Assembly (NCBI GenBank): GCA_034401795.1
Contig: CM067366.1
Location: 79,865,647 to 79,929,646, forward strand
Source of the DNA: Chaetoderma sp. LZ-2023a
Taxonomy: Eukaryota; Mollusca; Caudofoveata; Chaetodermatida; Chaetodermatidae
Direction of reading: 5' to 3'
Length of the DNA stretch: 64,000 bases
The position numbers and the translations under genes are program-made. The notes below the pieces were generated by a model. It worked only from the letters and a program-made list of their open reading frames with translations, was not told the DNA's origin and did no database searches. Shown here piece after piece: positions 19,735-30,878 of the stretch. Each line of letters starts with the position of its first letter. Within the stretch, counting starts at the first letter, position 1.

Positions 19735-20665
19735 TTCCTCAGCCCCATCAGACCAGTCATTCTTATGAAGTGTCAAAGCGATCCGTTAAACGGTCAAGGA
19801 GATATCGTCCGGAAACCAATTTTCAAGATGGCTGCCACTGACTGGCGGCCATCTTAGATTTCGGATTATCCTAAATTTTGATAAGTTTCTTCACCAGACA
19901 TATTCCAACGACCGTAGGAAGTGATCCAATAAATGAAATCCAGAAACTAACTTTCAAGATGGCAGCCCATGGCTGGTGGCCACCCTATGAAGTTTCATAG
20001 CGATCCGATAAACAATAACGGAGTTATCAACCGAAAACCAATTTTTAAGATGGCCGCCTGTGGCTGGCGGCCATCTTGGATTTTGGATCATCATCGATTT
20101 CGATAGGTTTCTTCCGCAGGCCGAGTCCAACCACTCTATGAAGCTTCAAAGCGATCCGATAAACAGTAACGGAGGTATCATCCGGAAACCAATTTTCAAG
20201 ATGGCCGTCTGTGGCTGGTGGCCATCTTGGATTTCGGATCATCATCGATTTCGATAGGTTTATCCGCAGACCTAGTCCAACTACTCAATGAAGTTTCAAA
20301 GCGATCCGATAAACAGTAACGGAGTTATCATCCGGAATCCAATTTTCAAGATGGAAACCCGGTGGCTGGCGGCCATCTTGGATTTCGGATCATCGTCGAT
20401 TTCGATAGGGTTCTTCCCCAGGCATAGTCCCACCACCCTATGAAGTTTCAATGCGATCCGACAAACGGTAACAGAGTTATCATCCGGAAACCAATTTTCA
20501 AGATGGCCGTTGGTGGCTGGCAGCCATCTGGGATTTCGGATCATCGTCGATTTCGATAGGTTTCATCCCCAGTCCTAGTCCAACCACTCCATGAAGTTTT
20601 AAAGCGATCCGATAAACGGTAACGGAGTTATCATCTGGAAACCAATTTTCAAGATGGCCGCCAAA
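19735..20665. repeat. ~150-bp tandem satellite
   Basis: Copies begin with TTTCAAGATGGCNGCC at about 19821, 19952, 20044, 20193, 20343, 20496 and 20646. The later spacings are 149-153 bp. Each unit has GGCCATCTTGGATTTCGGAT, CATCGATTTCGATAGGTTT, an AAGCGATCCGATAAAC block and ATCCGGAAACCAA. AAGATGGC and GCCATCTT form a small inverted pair in each unit. Confidence 0.9.
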
Positions 20666-20674
20666 TTTTTTCGC

Positions 20675-21178
20675 GGGGTATAGTCTTGAAAGCTGATATG
20701 TTTGTATTTCATAAGTCGAAAGGGGGCATAACTCCAAAAATTTACGCATACGCCTGAAACTCCAACTTGGTCGGTAACTTCTCATAACACAGCAATGTAG
20801 CAGTTGTCAGTATAATATCTTGAAAGACTGCGAAAAAAGTGTGGCAAACTAAGTCGAAAGGGGGCATAACTCCATGAAAAATTGATGAAAATTTCTGAAA
20901 CTCAAACTTGCTCTGTAGTAACCCCTTATACTAAAGCGAAATTCTGATTTTTCCTTAAATATCTTGAAGTCGAAAGGGAGCATAACTCCATCAAAAATTG
21001 ACGCATACGCTTGAAACTCGAACTTGGTCTGTAACTTCTCATAACACAGCAATATACCAATTCTCAGTTGAATACCCTGAAGGACTGCGAAAAAAGTGCG
21101 GAAAACCAACTGCGACAGATGGACAGAAAGATGGATGGACGGACAGACGGAGTGCAAACCTATAGTTCCCCCCCCCGG
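20675..21178. repeat. Second tandem repeat, ~130-bp unit, with C run
   Basis: Three units share AGTCGAAAGGGGGCATAACT, a GAAACTCGAACTTGGTCTG block and AACTTCTCATAACACAGCAA. It ends in GACAGATGGACAGAAAGATG-like sequence and a C homopolymer at 21168-21176. Confidence 0.8.
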
Positions 21179-21179
21179 T

Positions 21180-22728
21180 TTTACCAGTAGGGGGACTAAT
21201 AAGGGGCTCTGAGAGTCTGTTACTGCAAAGATTGCTCAGATGCTTTGAGAAGGCAATTCCTTCATTTTAGCTGACGATTCAGGACAACACTTTTGTACTC
21301 ATTGAAAATAATAAATATTAAACTCAAGGGCTTTTCAATGCATTAAAGCAATTTTCAAGTACTTTTCAAGGGAACTTTAAAATTCAAATACTCTAAGTTT
21401 GTATGAACCTTGGCAAAGGATACACTCACCGCTTGCTGAACGCATGCAATTAATATGTGTTGGGTGATCCATGAAAAGAATTACAATACAATCGCTCACC
21501 AAGTCCAGATTTAAATAACTCTTGAAACTACAGCCAGGACAAGAATAAACTATGATGTTCTGTGAACTACGAAAAGTAGATCATGCGGAGGCACACATGT
21601 GCGGACAAAGTGATTACTGTATAACACCCCCACCCCAACACCACAGGTTTGCAGGGGTATAAGAAGCAGATTGAGTCTCAGATTTGAGTGTAGGACAGTT
21701 TTCAAAATCATCACTGTAGCAATGTCTTAGGTGAGGCATGTGGCAGATGTCCCACTGTCAGTCTCACATTTTGCGAAAGTGTGGGCAACTCGGTAGTGAA
21801 ATTATGCTATCGCATCTTGACACGAATCCATCCATCACTTATGCCATTTATTTGATAACTTATGTTCTACTGCCCAGGACAAACACAGGATACAGCCCTG
21901 AAGTGTATTTAGATGTGAAACTTTGTCGAAAATCAATAAAGTTAAAAAGGTATGTCCTTCGAATGCTGTTACTATAATTGCTACAAATCTTAAGCCCTGC
22001 TGGCAGAATCTTATTGAAACTTCATGGGTATAATATTTTCTTATTTTATCCTTAAATCAAAACTGACTTTATAGTCACAGTTTAATTACAAGAAACAAAT
22101 TTTTCACCGCTGTTGTATAGTGGGCTTAAACAAGGGTAGCTTTTCAATTTCAGAAGATTAAAACGTATTATACTTATGTCTGAGAGACGGACATATTGAT
22201 CCTACTATCAAGTGGTTACAAACGAAGCCAGGATCACTAATTGCAAATGAATCCTGAACTCAAATCGGTGCAAATCACTTCAGGCCTGTAAATAACTTTT
22301 TCAACAGTGTCCAACACTTTGTCAGGTACCAGTTACTTAGTACCGGACATCCAGAATTTGCTGCCTGTCAACACTATTCTACTTCAGTGTTCTTTACTTG
22401 AACTTATTATAAACATGGTCAAAAACAACTAAACATGTGTTATCGCGATACACCTTAGCTATCTGAATATTTTATGGCTTTATCAACACCTATATGCACA
22501 CTCTTTTGTTGCACACTGCAACTACTGGGACTGTTTAAATCTGTACCTGACAAAATGTCAGGAACCGTTAAGACTGTGCCTGACATTTGATAGTTTGGTG
22601 CCTGACAATGTTCTTGACAGGCACCTTATTTCCAGGCTTGAAGTCACTTTACTACATTGGGTGATGAACTGCTTTCAAATGATGAGATTTCAATACTATT
22701 TGGCATACATATGTGACTTCAAATTGGT
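21180..22728. other. XPNPEP3 intron, unassigned
   Basis: No coding sequence or repeat family recognised. Confidence 0.45.
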
Positions 22729-22925
22729 TCAAACCTTACCACTCTAATGTCAGTAATCTATGATTTACTGTGTCAATAACAAAGCAACTAGTGTTAAGTT
22801 TAACAATTTTGATGGATAATGTTTCTGTCTATGACAGCAACATCTTCCTCCAGATTTGTTGAAAAATGGACACCAGTTCTTTTAATTTAATTTGAAAATT
22901 TAAAACTTAGACTGGTATGGGTTAA
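22729..22925. mobile_element. piggyBac-like MITE, family B
   Basis: Same palindrome as at 6818. The right end keeps GGTATGGGTTAA; the left target has decayed to TCAA. The centre reads GTCTATGACAGCAACATC. Confidence 0.7.
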
Positions 22926-23070
22926 ATCATTTTGCTGCTAAAGATCACAGTTACTATAACTGATACTAGAACTTGTATTTCGGCACAATAACTAATGTGG
23001 ATTAGACAATGGCTCATATGGTGGTAGTTAGGGTGTAGTGGATACAGTGATTCTATCAGCTAGTTCTTAC

Positions 23071-23205
23071 CTGATACCGGCCAGGTACGTGTGATGTCAC
23101 TGGTATATCCATGCAGTTCACACCCGGCATCCATCAGCACCATATCACCAGCCTCAATAATCTGATCATTCCGGATATAATGGATTGTGTTCGCACGGTT
23201 ACCAC
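23071..23205 (-). CDS. XPNPEP3: XPNPEP3 exon: first two metal ligands
   Basis: A 135-nt exon encoding [12 protein letters not shown]..., then MDAGCE and [11 protein letters not shown]. The Asp in MDAG and the Asp in SDITRTW are the first two dinuclear metal ligands of M24B peptidases (equivalent to D331 and D342 of human XPNPEP3). Acceptor AG at 23207-23206, donor gtaagaac from 23070. The G carried over from the previous exon completes the first Gly codon, confirming the junction. Confidence 0.93.
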
Positions 23206-23554
23206 CTAATTTTAATAATTCAATAAATAGCAGTGCATAATTTGTGCAACTGTTACATGAATTAACTGTTGCTCATCTGGAATTAAAATTTATTATTAAT
23301 GAAGAAATGACCTCTGATTGTGTCAAAAACATCTACATAATTATGCAAACCAGTATAACAAGGTCGACAGTATCTCGGTAGCTGTGGGTGATGCATGAAA
23401 AGTCGGTCACACTGACATACTTTTTTACGCTTAAGCATGTACAATGCATGCATACACCAAGTTTGATTACTGTACATGAAAAACTCTTGAAACAACAGTC
23501 ACGAATATGCTATTGTGACTGATGAAATAACTAAAGGACATCGTGATTTAATTC

Positions 23555-23919
23555 ACTTTTCCAGAGTATCCATCAATGATTTGACATCTTATGACGTCAT
23601 ACTCAGCTAAGTGGTGTGTAGGATGCCGGCATAATCATTACGTCATAAATGATTCTGTTAGGTCCAACTTTAACTCTTAATAGTCTGACACACTGTATGA
23701 ATTGTATGTCTCTACTAATTAATAAACATGCTGTTGAATATTTTGAAACTAATTTGACTGGGCACTGTAGCTGTTAGTTTCAAAATATTCAACAGCTTAC
23801 CTGTATAATTTTCTGGAAATTGATAGTCAGGGAGTTCAGAGATCGATCGATCCCAACACGAGCGAGGTGTGAGTAGAGCTTAGATAAAGATAGGTGGGGC
23901 ATAGCTAAAAATGGAATGG
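23555..23919 (+). mobile_element. MITE, family A
   Basis: Starts CACTTTTCCAGAGTATCCAT and ends CTAAAAATGGAATGG. It has the CATCTTATGACGTCATACT block, a hairpin at about 23730-23797 and the GATCGATCGATCCCAACACG block. Confidence 0.7.
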
Positions 23920-24119
23920 TCCATTGAGCTCCTAATTACATGACGACCAGAGACCACTCTCCACATCTTTGGGATCCCGTAGCAACCTTCTACCCAAGTC
24001 TGATCAAGATCTCTCCAGTAGAGCCAGAATTACTGACAAATTGTGTCTTTCAGGCACAAAGTTTTCAACACAATCATGAACTAACTAACTAACTAAAGGA
24101 CACAATTTAAATGAGCCCA

Positions 24120-24910
24120 GCTGCACATGATACTGATATTGTTGACAAAATTTTAACTTAATCCATTGAGACCTCTAGGAGGAGTTGCGCTAACAAGAAA
24201 TGATTGTCAGAGATGGATGGACCGACAGACAGACATACATTTTGGACAGACAGATGGATGTACAGGTATGTGGATAGTACATGCACACCTTCACATGGTA
24301 ATGCTAACAATTACCAAGTTTCAAAAGAATCGTAGCAAAACTGTATGAGGAGTTATGATTGGCAATGCAGTTTATGTATCAGCATTAAGATATTTAAAGG
24401 GGGATAACTCTGCAGGGGGATAACTCTGCAGTGAATAATCTTTTGGCCGTGAAAAAAGCACATGCACATCTGGACGTGATACTGATAATGTGTACAAAAT
24501 TTTAAGTTAATCCATTGAAACCTCTAGGAGTTGTGTTGACAAGAAATGATTGTCAGAGATGGATGGACTGACAGACGGATATACATACATTTTGGACAGA
24601 TGGATGGACGTACGGGTATACGGATAGCATACACACGCCTTCACATGGTAATGATAATACTTACTAAGTTTCAAAAGAATCAGAGCTAAACTGTAGGAGG
24701 TGTTGCGTTGACAAGAAATGATTGGCAATGCTGTTTATATGTCGACTATAAGATATTTAAAGGGGGATAACTCTGTAACGAACAATTTTTCGGTCGCGAA
24801 AAAAGCACATGCACATCTGCACATGATACTGATGATGTGGACAAAATTGTAAGTTAATCCATTGAGACCTCGAGGAGTTGCGTTGACAAGACGGGGACAG
24901 GCAGACACGC
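24120..24910. repeat. ~348-bp tandem repeat
   Basis: The block ATCCATTGAGACCTC recurs at 24160, 24510 and 24857. Each unit also carries AAGAAATGATTGTCAGAGAT, a GACAGA-rich patch and AAAGGGGGATAACTCTG. Small open frames inside are not credible. Confidence 0.8.
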
Positions 24911-25259
24911 TGATCGCTATATCCCCGTCTTTGGGACTGGGAGGGGTTAAAAAGGAAAATCAAAGACCCATGTATAACATCTGGATCAGAATGTATTGAC
25001 AGATAGTCATAGAATGTGTACAGGCCAAAATCATGAAATAAACTTGTAGCAACTTTTGTTTTAACTTTTGGAAAAACATTTCGGAGTACACTCACAAAAT
25101 CTTATCTAAGATAAAGATTCACTGTTCAAGGATTTTCGTAGACCATGTCAAACAAGTCGTGTACAAAATTGTACGCCATCTGATTGCAACTACATGTATT
25201 GGTGAAAGTCTGGAAATTGAAATCTTTGCTTAGTGAAAGTAGATTTATAAGTCACGAAA

Positions 25260-25815
25260 ATTATTTTTGAAAAGGTACCACTACCACTGCCATGACTGGC
25301 TCGGTTATTAAATTTTCAAAATAGTCTTCTCATGGCCTGCAAATGAACATTTCACAATATCAATAAGAGGACGGTTTTGGCCGACTTGACCATTAAAGGG
25401 TTAAAATCTGTATCCAAATCCAGATCAGAAATTACTTACATAGGATTTCCATACAGCCTGTGGTTAAAAACTGTGCCACATTGATTGTAACGTTTTGAGA
25501 ACCATGCAGGGACACAGGAAATCTGGATCCGGATCCTAATCAAAAGTTAGAGATTTGTCGGAGAGGTTATCCATCAGACTAAAGGTCTATGCCAAATTTG
25601 AATTCAATATGATTGTAACTTTTTGATTTGAGGATGACCCGACCTTGATGCTAAAACCCCTTTATTATTATAAAAAACCTTTAACACTCATGCCTACCAG
25701 CACTGGCATCAGCACTGGTCATGAACAATGTTCATCTGCTGGTCAAGCGAATACTATTTTTTATAACTTACCACTGGAATGACTGGCTCGGTTAACCGAG
25801 CCAGTGTTTTAATTA
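25260..25815. mobile_element. Two partial family C MITEs
   Basis: Segments at about 25290-25404 and 25677-25815 carry the family C core GACTGGCTCGGTTA, CAAAATAGTCTTCTC, CTGCAAATGAACATTTCAC and the ATTAAAGGGTTAA terminus. Both are incomplete. Confidence 0.5.
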
Positions 25816-26162
25816 ATATTTTTTATCCCCTCGTTCATGACGTTTTTCAACTAAAAACGGGAATTATGCTGTCCCACCCTATGTGTGTATGTACGTGCAT
25901 GTGCGAGTGTGTGTATGTGTGTTTCGATTGTAATGCAACTCCTCCAAAACGAAATTTGGAATGTGATTTATAAGTGTGACTTGCATGAGGCCGTTTACAT
26001 TTGTCTCTGCCACCAAGGGTGGAGGTGGGGTGTCAAATGGTCAAATCAGTGAACGTGGGGATTTGCGATTACGCCTCATTGACCGAGCAATCTAGTAAGA
26101 ATAGTCTTCTCTTGGCAGGCAAAATGAAATAGACATTCAACAATCAACAATTTTCTTGACCA

Positions 26163-26398
26163 TTAACAATTTAAACTTATATCAGCCAAAAACGGCCTCT
26201 GCAGTGGTCTTGAGAAATGTCCATTTGCAGACTAAAATACTATTTTTGAAAATTTACTGCTGGAATGACTGCCTCGATAACCGAGCCAGTCAATCCAGTA
26301 GTAAATTTTCAAAAATAGTCTTCTCTTGGTCTGCAAATGGACATTTTCTATGAGAAAAGTGAAATTTTCTTGAACAAATTCAAGGGTTAAAGTGTTAA
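26163..26398. mobile_element. MITE, family C
   Basis: Bounded by TTAACAATTTAAAC and CAAGGGTTAAAGTGTTAA. The centre is the palindrome CTCGATAACCGAG flanked by GTCTTCTCTTGGTCTGCAAA. It lies about 40 bp from an XPNPEP3 exon. A partial copy lies at 26771-26890. Confidence 0.65.
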
Positions 26399-26438
26399 TT
26401 GGACAAAATGTCAACATGTCTCCAGATAATGTACCAAC

Positions 26439-26526
26439 CTGCTACAACCGGCGGATATGCGAGGTAGTTGGCTCCATGAACCCGACATTCGAAGTCCATT
26501 TTGGCATATAAATGAGATTCGTTCAC
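26439..26526 (-). CDS. XPNPEP3: XPNPEP3 exon: linker to catalytic domain
   Basis: An 88-nt exon that begins in phase 0 with Val-Asn and encodes 29 codons plus one base. Its product contains [20 protein letters not shown], very close to the corresponding segment of vertebrate XPNPEP3, and ends PPVVAG, where the catalytic pita-bread fold starts. The acceptor AG is at 26528-26527 and the donor GT at 26438-26437. It is too short to stand out as an open frame and was found by translating between the larger exons. Confidence 0.92.
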
Positions 26527-26690
26527 CTAAGTTTAGAAAAAACAGTATGGCAACACTTAAATAATAGACTGGCTTGCACCATTAATATTAAAAATAGGTC
26601 AAGAATATACACATATATTTTCTGCTAGGATAAATATTTTAGTGCAGTGGCAAATCTCGGGGTAAGAAGCATTGGGTGAGTGTTTCATGT

Positions 26691-26729
26691 GGGGTTTGGG
26701 TGGTGGTGGTGGGGGTTGTGGGTGGGGGG
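26691..26729 (+). repeat. G-rich tract (possible quadruplex)
   Basis: Six or more G runs of three to six, separated by T-rich loops, in the intron between two XPNPEP3 exons. Quadruplex formation is inferred from the pattern only. Confidence 0.4.
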
Positions 26730-27190
26730 TTACAGGCCTGGTCACCTGATCCTAGATTCAGGCGCTTTATCCATTTAACACTCAAGCTGGTCATAAACAG
26801 CTTCTGCAGTGGTCTTGCGAAATGTCCATATGCAGACCAGACAATTTTTAAAAATTCACCAATGGAATGACTGGCTCGATAACGAACCCTGGTTAGCAGG
26901 ATAAGGTACATGTATTCGTGTAGAATATTTTGATGAAAATCCATCAGGGGCCATATTCATGAATGTGCGTAGGTTACGCATATGCTTAACTTGCCAGCAC
27001 CTATATGTATTGACTAACCCTGACTATGTCATATTCACAAAGACACATCTAAATATTCATCTAATTAAGTGAGTACTGTGAGTATACTTTGGGTTTTTTA
27101 ATTTTCGCCATACGCCGTAATATTTTTGTACTTAACCCGTTCACCGATGAATTGATCCCCATATCTAATTTTCAAGGCAACCATACAGAA

Positions 27191-27262
27191 CTGTTAAATA
27201 TTTTGAAAGTAATTTGACTGGAAGCTGTTTTCCAGTCAAATTTATTTCAAAATATTCAACAG
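27191..27262. repeat. Solo family A central hairpin
   Basis: CTGTTAAATATTTTGAAAGT faces ATTTCAAAATATTCAACAG around a GACTGG...CCAGTC stem. The other family A blocks are missing. Confidence 0.6.
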
Positions 27263-27394
27263 AATAAGTTTTATATCGTAAATAACAATGGGTTAAGGTA
27301 TTCGAAAATTCTGTAAACAAAGAGACACCTTTCAAATATTCTCAACTTCACACCCTGCAGAACATAACACTACATGTTAGCATAAATTACTTAC

Positions 27395-28170
27395 CCCTGG
27401 GTGGGAATAATCCATTACTTCCACGAAGGCTTCTGATGCTATATCACATGTCTGTTTCATTAATTCAATCTCAGATTCACTTTTCACTAATCGCTGTTGA
27501 TGAAATATTCGTCGTGGATTTTGTATATGTAATCCTTGAAAATGTTTGGCAAAATGTTTTAAAATGTTTCCCTGGAAGTCTGCTTGCGCCGGTGATGTAT
27601 AATCATACCAGACAAAAGTACTGGGGTTCTGTTTTCTATAACTTTGTAAATATATATGAATATCATTTATATCAACCGTCTCATCAACACCTGTCAATTC
27701 CAATGTCCCATGTAATCCGGATCTAGGACCTTCCCATAATTCAAGGGAAGGATCATTTCTGGGAACAAACAATACAGATCTCATTTCTGATGAGAATGTG
27801 CCAGGTTTATTTTCAATTAACAATGCACTATCCGGCTCCTGAAAACCTGAAAAATATAGAAATTCAGTATTTTGTCTAAATGGATATGGAATATTATTTG
27901 TCATATACGTCTTTGAAGCCGATGGGATTAAAATAACATGATTTTGTTTCCCGGATGTGCGATGCCGATGAGGTATAAAGTTATTTTGGACAGCTTCCAT
28001 CACGCACGTTCGTCGATACCGATATTCTGCTTTTGTAATACCCGGCGTTACCTCCCCTTCTTGAAGCAGATGTGGGTGCGTCTGAACACATGGTTGTCCG
28101 AATAATCGGCAGGGTACCACTTGGCATGATGGCAATGCTAAATGTTGAACCACCTTGTTACCTACATGAC
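27395..28170 (-). CDS. XPNPEP3: XPNPEP3 exon: aminopeptidase P N-terminal domain
   Basis: This exon encodes 258 codons after a 2-nt split codon. Family landmarks in order are THPHLL, GEVTPG, the FLYFSGFQEPDSALL stretch, LFVPRNDP, ELWEGPRSG and LTGVDE, which together match the N-terminal domain of mitochondrial Xaa-Pro aminopeptidase 3 rather than the cytosolic XPNPEP1/2 type. The enzyme removes the N-terminal residue before proline and trims imported mitochondrial proteins. The acceptor is ttttag at 28171-28176; the donor gtaagt starts at 27394, leaving phase 0 after SHPG. The codon before the exon is split, so an upstream exon must exist; I did not find it. The open frame continues into the intron at both ends, which is not coding. 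Confidence 0.93.
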
Positions 28171-28250
28171 CTAAAAATATAAAATACATACATAAACATG
28201 AATAAAAATAAGTAACAATTATAAGCAATCCTACATAACCGTTATATGTG

Positions 28251-28452
28251 TTAACCCTTACCACTCTGGTGTCAAAACTTTAAATTTTCTAATTAATTTA
28301 AAAGATGAACTGGTTTTAATTTTCCAACAAATTTGGTGGTAGATGGTGCTGTCGTAGACAGCAACGTCTTCCACCAAAATTGTTGGAAAATTAAAACCAG
28401 TTTCTTTGATATTGACAAAGTAAAAGATAGAATATTGAGTGGTACGGGTTAA
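28251..28452. mobile_element. piggyBac-like MITE, family B
   Basis: TTAACCCTTACCACTCTGGT at the left, GAGTGGTACGGGTTAA at the right, centre GTCGTAGACAGCAACGTC. The paralogous copy is at 29139-29340. Confidence 0.8.
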
Positions 28453-28572
28453 TCCTTTCACCGATAATTTCTCGTACCTCAATCGCTGAACAAACAAACA
28501 GTGCATATTGATTTACATTATAAGTTTTGTAGTTACATGACACCCTGTAAGCAATCCTACATAACCGTTATA

Positions 28573-29132
28573 TACTGAGTGCCAATGAAAACGCAACACC
28601 TAATTTTTTCAAATATTTTGTAAAAAATAGAATTCTACAGTACTTAACGTAACCATTGTTTATTGGTTTAAAACTGAGCAAGGTTTCTTTCGACAAGTTC
28701 ACAGACCACTGCTTTTTTTTTTTAACTCTCTATTCACCGTTATATCCATATGAATGCACGGGTATTTCGTTTTGGCGCGAATCTCTGCACGATTGATTTT
28801 CAAAAGACTTGTTTTGTAAAGGATAACTAAAGTGATTACAAATCCGGTCAAGAGTTCCAAAATTTATGGCCCGGTTTTCCAGCAACCAGCGGCATGAAGT
28901 TTGGGGTATGATCTAAGGAGGCCTTTCTCGATAGTGTGGAGATTCGCACCAAAACGAAATCCCCGTGCATTTGTATGGGTATAATGGTGGATAGAGAGTA
29001 AAAAAAATTGAAATTGTCTAAAGAATCCTTGCTCAGTTTTAAACCAATAAACAACAGTTATGTTAAGCAGAATTCTATTTTCTACAAAATATTTGAAAAA
29101 ATTAGGTGTTGCGTTTTCATTGGCACTCAGTA
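28573..29132. mobile_element. 560-bp TA-flanked foldback MITE (mariner-like)
   Basis: Begins TACTGAGTGCCAATGAAAAC and ends with its reverse complement, with a near-perfect terminal repeat over 60 bp. Interior parts also pair (ACTCTCTATTCACCG against a diverged reverse complement), so the whole element folds on itself. TA lies on both sides. The undisturbed first copy of the duplication shows the empty site with one TA. Confidence 0.9.
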
Positions 29133-29138
29133 TATGTG

Positions 29139-29340
29139 TTAACCCTTAGCACTCTGGTGTCAAAAGTTTAAATTTTCTAATTAATTTAAAAGATGAACTG
29201 GTTTTAATTTTCCAACAAATTTGGTTGTAGATGGTGCTGTCGTAGACAGCAACGTCTTCCACCTGAATTGTTGGAAAATTAAAACCAGTTTCTTTGATAT
29301 TGACAAAGTAAAAGAAAGAATATTGAGTGGTACGGGTTAA
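29139..29340. mobile_element. piggyBac-like MITE, family B (duplicated copy)
   Basis: Nearly identical to 28251-28452 because it lies in the duplicated segment, not because of a second insertion. Confidence 0.8.
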
Positions 29341-29477
29341 TCCTTTCACCGATAATTTCTCGTACCTCAATCGCTGAACAAACAAACAGTGCATATTGAT
29401 TTACATTATAAGTTTTGTAGTTACATGACACCCTGTTTTCTCACTTACTCTCTTTGTTTCGAGGCTTGCTTCATCCA

Positions 29478-29654
29478 TTACCCGTACCACATTGGTCAGA
29501 TTTTTAAATTTTCAAATTAAATTAAAAGATGAACTGATGTACGTTTTTCAACAAATTTGGTGGAAGATGGTTCTGTCGAAGACAGCAAAATCGTCCACCA
29601 AATTTGTTGACAAATGTACACCAGATTCTTTGCTATTGACATGGTAATGGTTAA
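29478..29654. mobile_element. piggyBac-like MITE, family B, diverged
   Basis: TTACCCGTACCACATTGGTC to ATGGTAATGGTTAA, centred on GTCGAAGACAGCAAAATCG. The left TTAA has decayed to TTAC. Confidence 0.65.
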
Positions 29655-30163
29655 GTGTGGTCAAGAAAATCAAAATATTTGCATATTGCCCATTTGCATG
29701 CCAAGAGAACTTTTTTTTTTTAATATACCACTAGAATGACTGATTCGCAGGTCTGTGCTGTTAATGAGATCTGATGCAATAGGTCATTATGAGTTTGCCT
29801 GAATTAACTTTTATATCGTACCGATTAATTTTAGTATAAACACCACTGAGATTTATAATGGTTAATTAAAATCAGTCATTTAATTGACAAAAATTATCTT
29901 TTCTTGGACTGGAAATGCAGGAAATGTCAATTTCCCTTTCTCCGAGATCTAACAATACTCACCATTCTGTTACTTCTGATATACAGCTGGCCCTGACAGC
30001 GGCTCTAGGATTATAGACTTAGAAAGCTTTACCGACTCCTGGGAACCGGGTACTCGGCTCCCAACCGCAGAGCACCCGTCTACCATAGAGCTCATATTGT
30101 TTGCATAGCCACCAAACAAGAGAAAACTATGGCTTGCCTCCGTGGGGCTGGGAGGCTGGGTCC

Positions 30164-30265
30164 GTAACAGAATGGTGAGTATTGTTAGATCTCGGAGAAA
30201 GGGAAATTGACATTTCCTGCATTCTCCTTCGATCAATACTCACCATTCTGTTACTTCTGATATAC
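30164..30265. repeat. DIRS copy 2 internal complementary region
   Basis: 102 nt from GTAACAGAATGGTGAGTATT to CTTCTGATATAC, complementary to both joined ends of this copy, as in copy 1. Confidence 0.92.
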
Positions 30266-30878
30266 ACCAGATTTGATCAGTAACCTGGTGGGAAGGGGCA
30301 AGCCATAAATGCTAATTTTGCCCCTTGGAGAAAGATTTTAGACTTCAAACTTGACTAACGGAGACCTAAAAGGACCGTCAAGTTCACGGAACCGAATCAC
30401 ATTCGCGTCACAGTCCCCCCCCCCCCTTTTTCCTCCTAAGAAAAGGGAGAGAACTAATGAACATGTATCTCGCCTGAAAACACAAATATGCCAAGAGGGT
30501 TAACTGCTCCCTGCATACTCCATGTATTAGCCTGGGAATGAGCATGAATATATAAGATGAATGAACATGATACATATCCATAATACAAAAAACTCTCACT
30601 ATTGAATTACCTTATGATAATTGGACTTCAGACGTACCGCCTCCAACCATTCACCGGTTCGGCCATCAGTGACACAATCTGGTTGACATCCTCTCGCCTG
30701 ACCATGCCTGCTTTAGGTTCTTTTCTTACCGAAGTGAGAAAAGGGTGAAAAGCAGTGTGGTCACTAACTATCGTTTCAAAACAGCTAAAGCGAGTGGATT
30801 GGCTGAGTCTGACACATGCCCCATATAGTAATCCGTGAATGAGGACTCACAGTGCCATTGTGCAACGGCCATGATGTC

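Larger units (their letters stand above)
3938..28170 (-). other. XPNPEP3: XPNPEP3 gene span (six exons, 5' end not found)
   Basis: Six exons at 28170-27395, 26526-26439, 23205-23071, 18939-18752, 6775-6655 and 4110-3938 join into one continuous frame with AG acceptors and GT donors throughout. They sum to 1481 nt: 2 nt completing a codon from an upstream exon, 492 codons and a stop. Phases agree at every junction (0,1,1,0,1). Introns are 868, 3233, 4131, 11976 and 2544 bp. The human protein is about 507 residues, so only a short N-terminal piece, expected to carry the mitochondrial targeting peptide, is missing. That exon lies above 28170, possibly outside the window. The introns are mostly MITEs, satellites and one DIRS element. 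Confidence 0.93.
28222..29436. repeat. 326-bp tandem duplication, second copy interrupted by a MITE
   Basis: The unit from TAAGCAATCCTACATAACCG to TACATGACACCCTGT occurs at 28222-28547 and again from 28548. The second copy is split after 28572 by a 560-bp element and resumes at 29133. Each unit contains a family B MITE (28251-28452 and 29139-29340). Confidence 0.9.

Noticed and set aside
28258..28506. 82-codon minus-strand frame, duplicated at 29146-29394
   Set aside because: Lies in a palindromic MITE within a tandem duplication.
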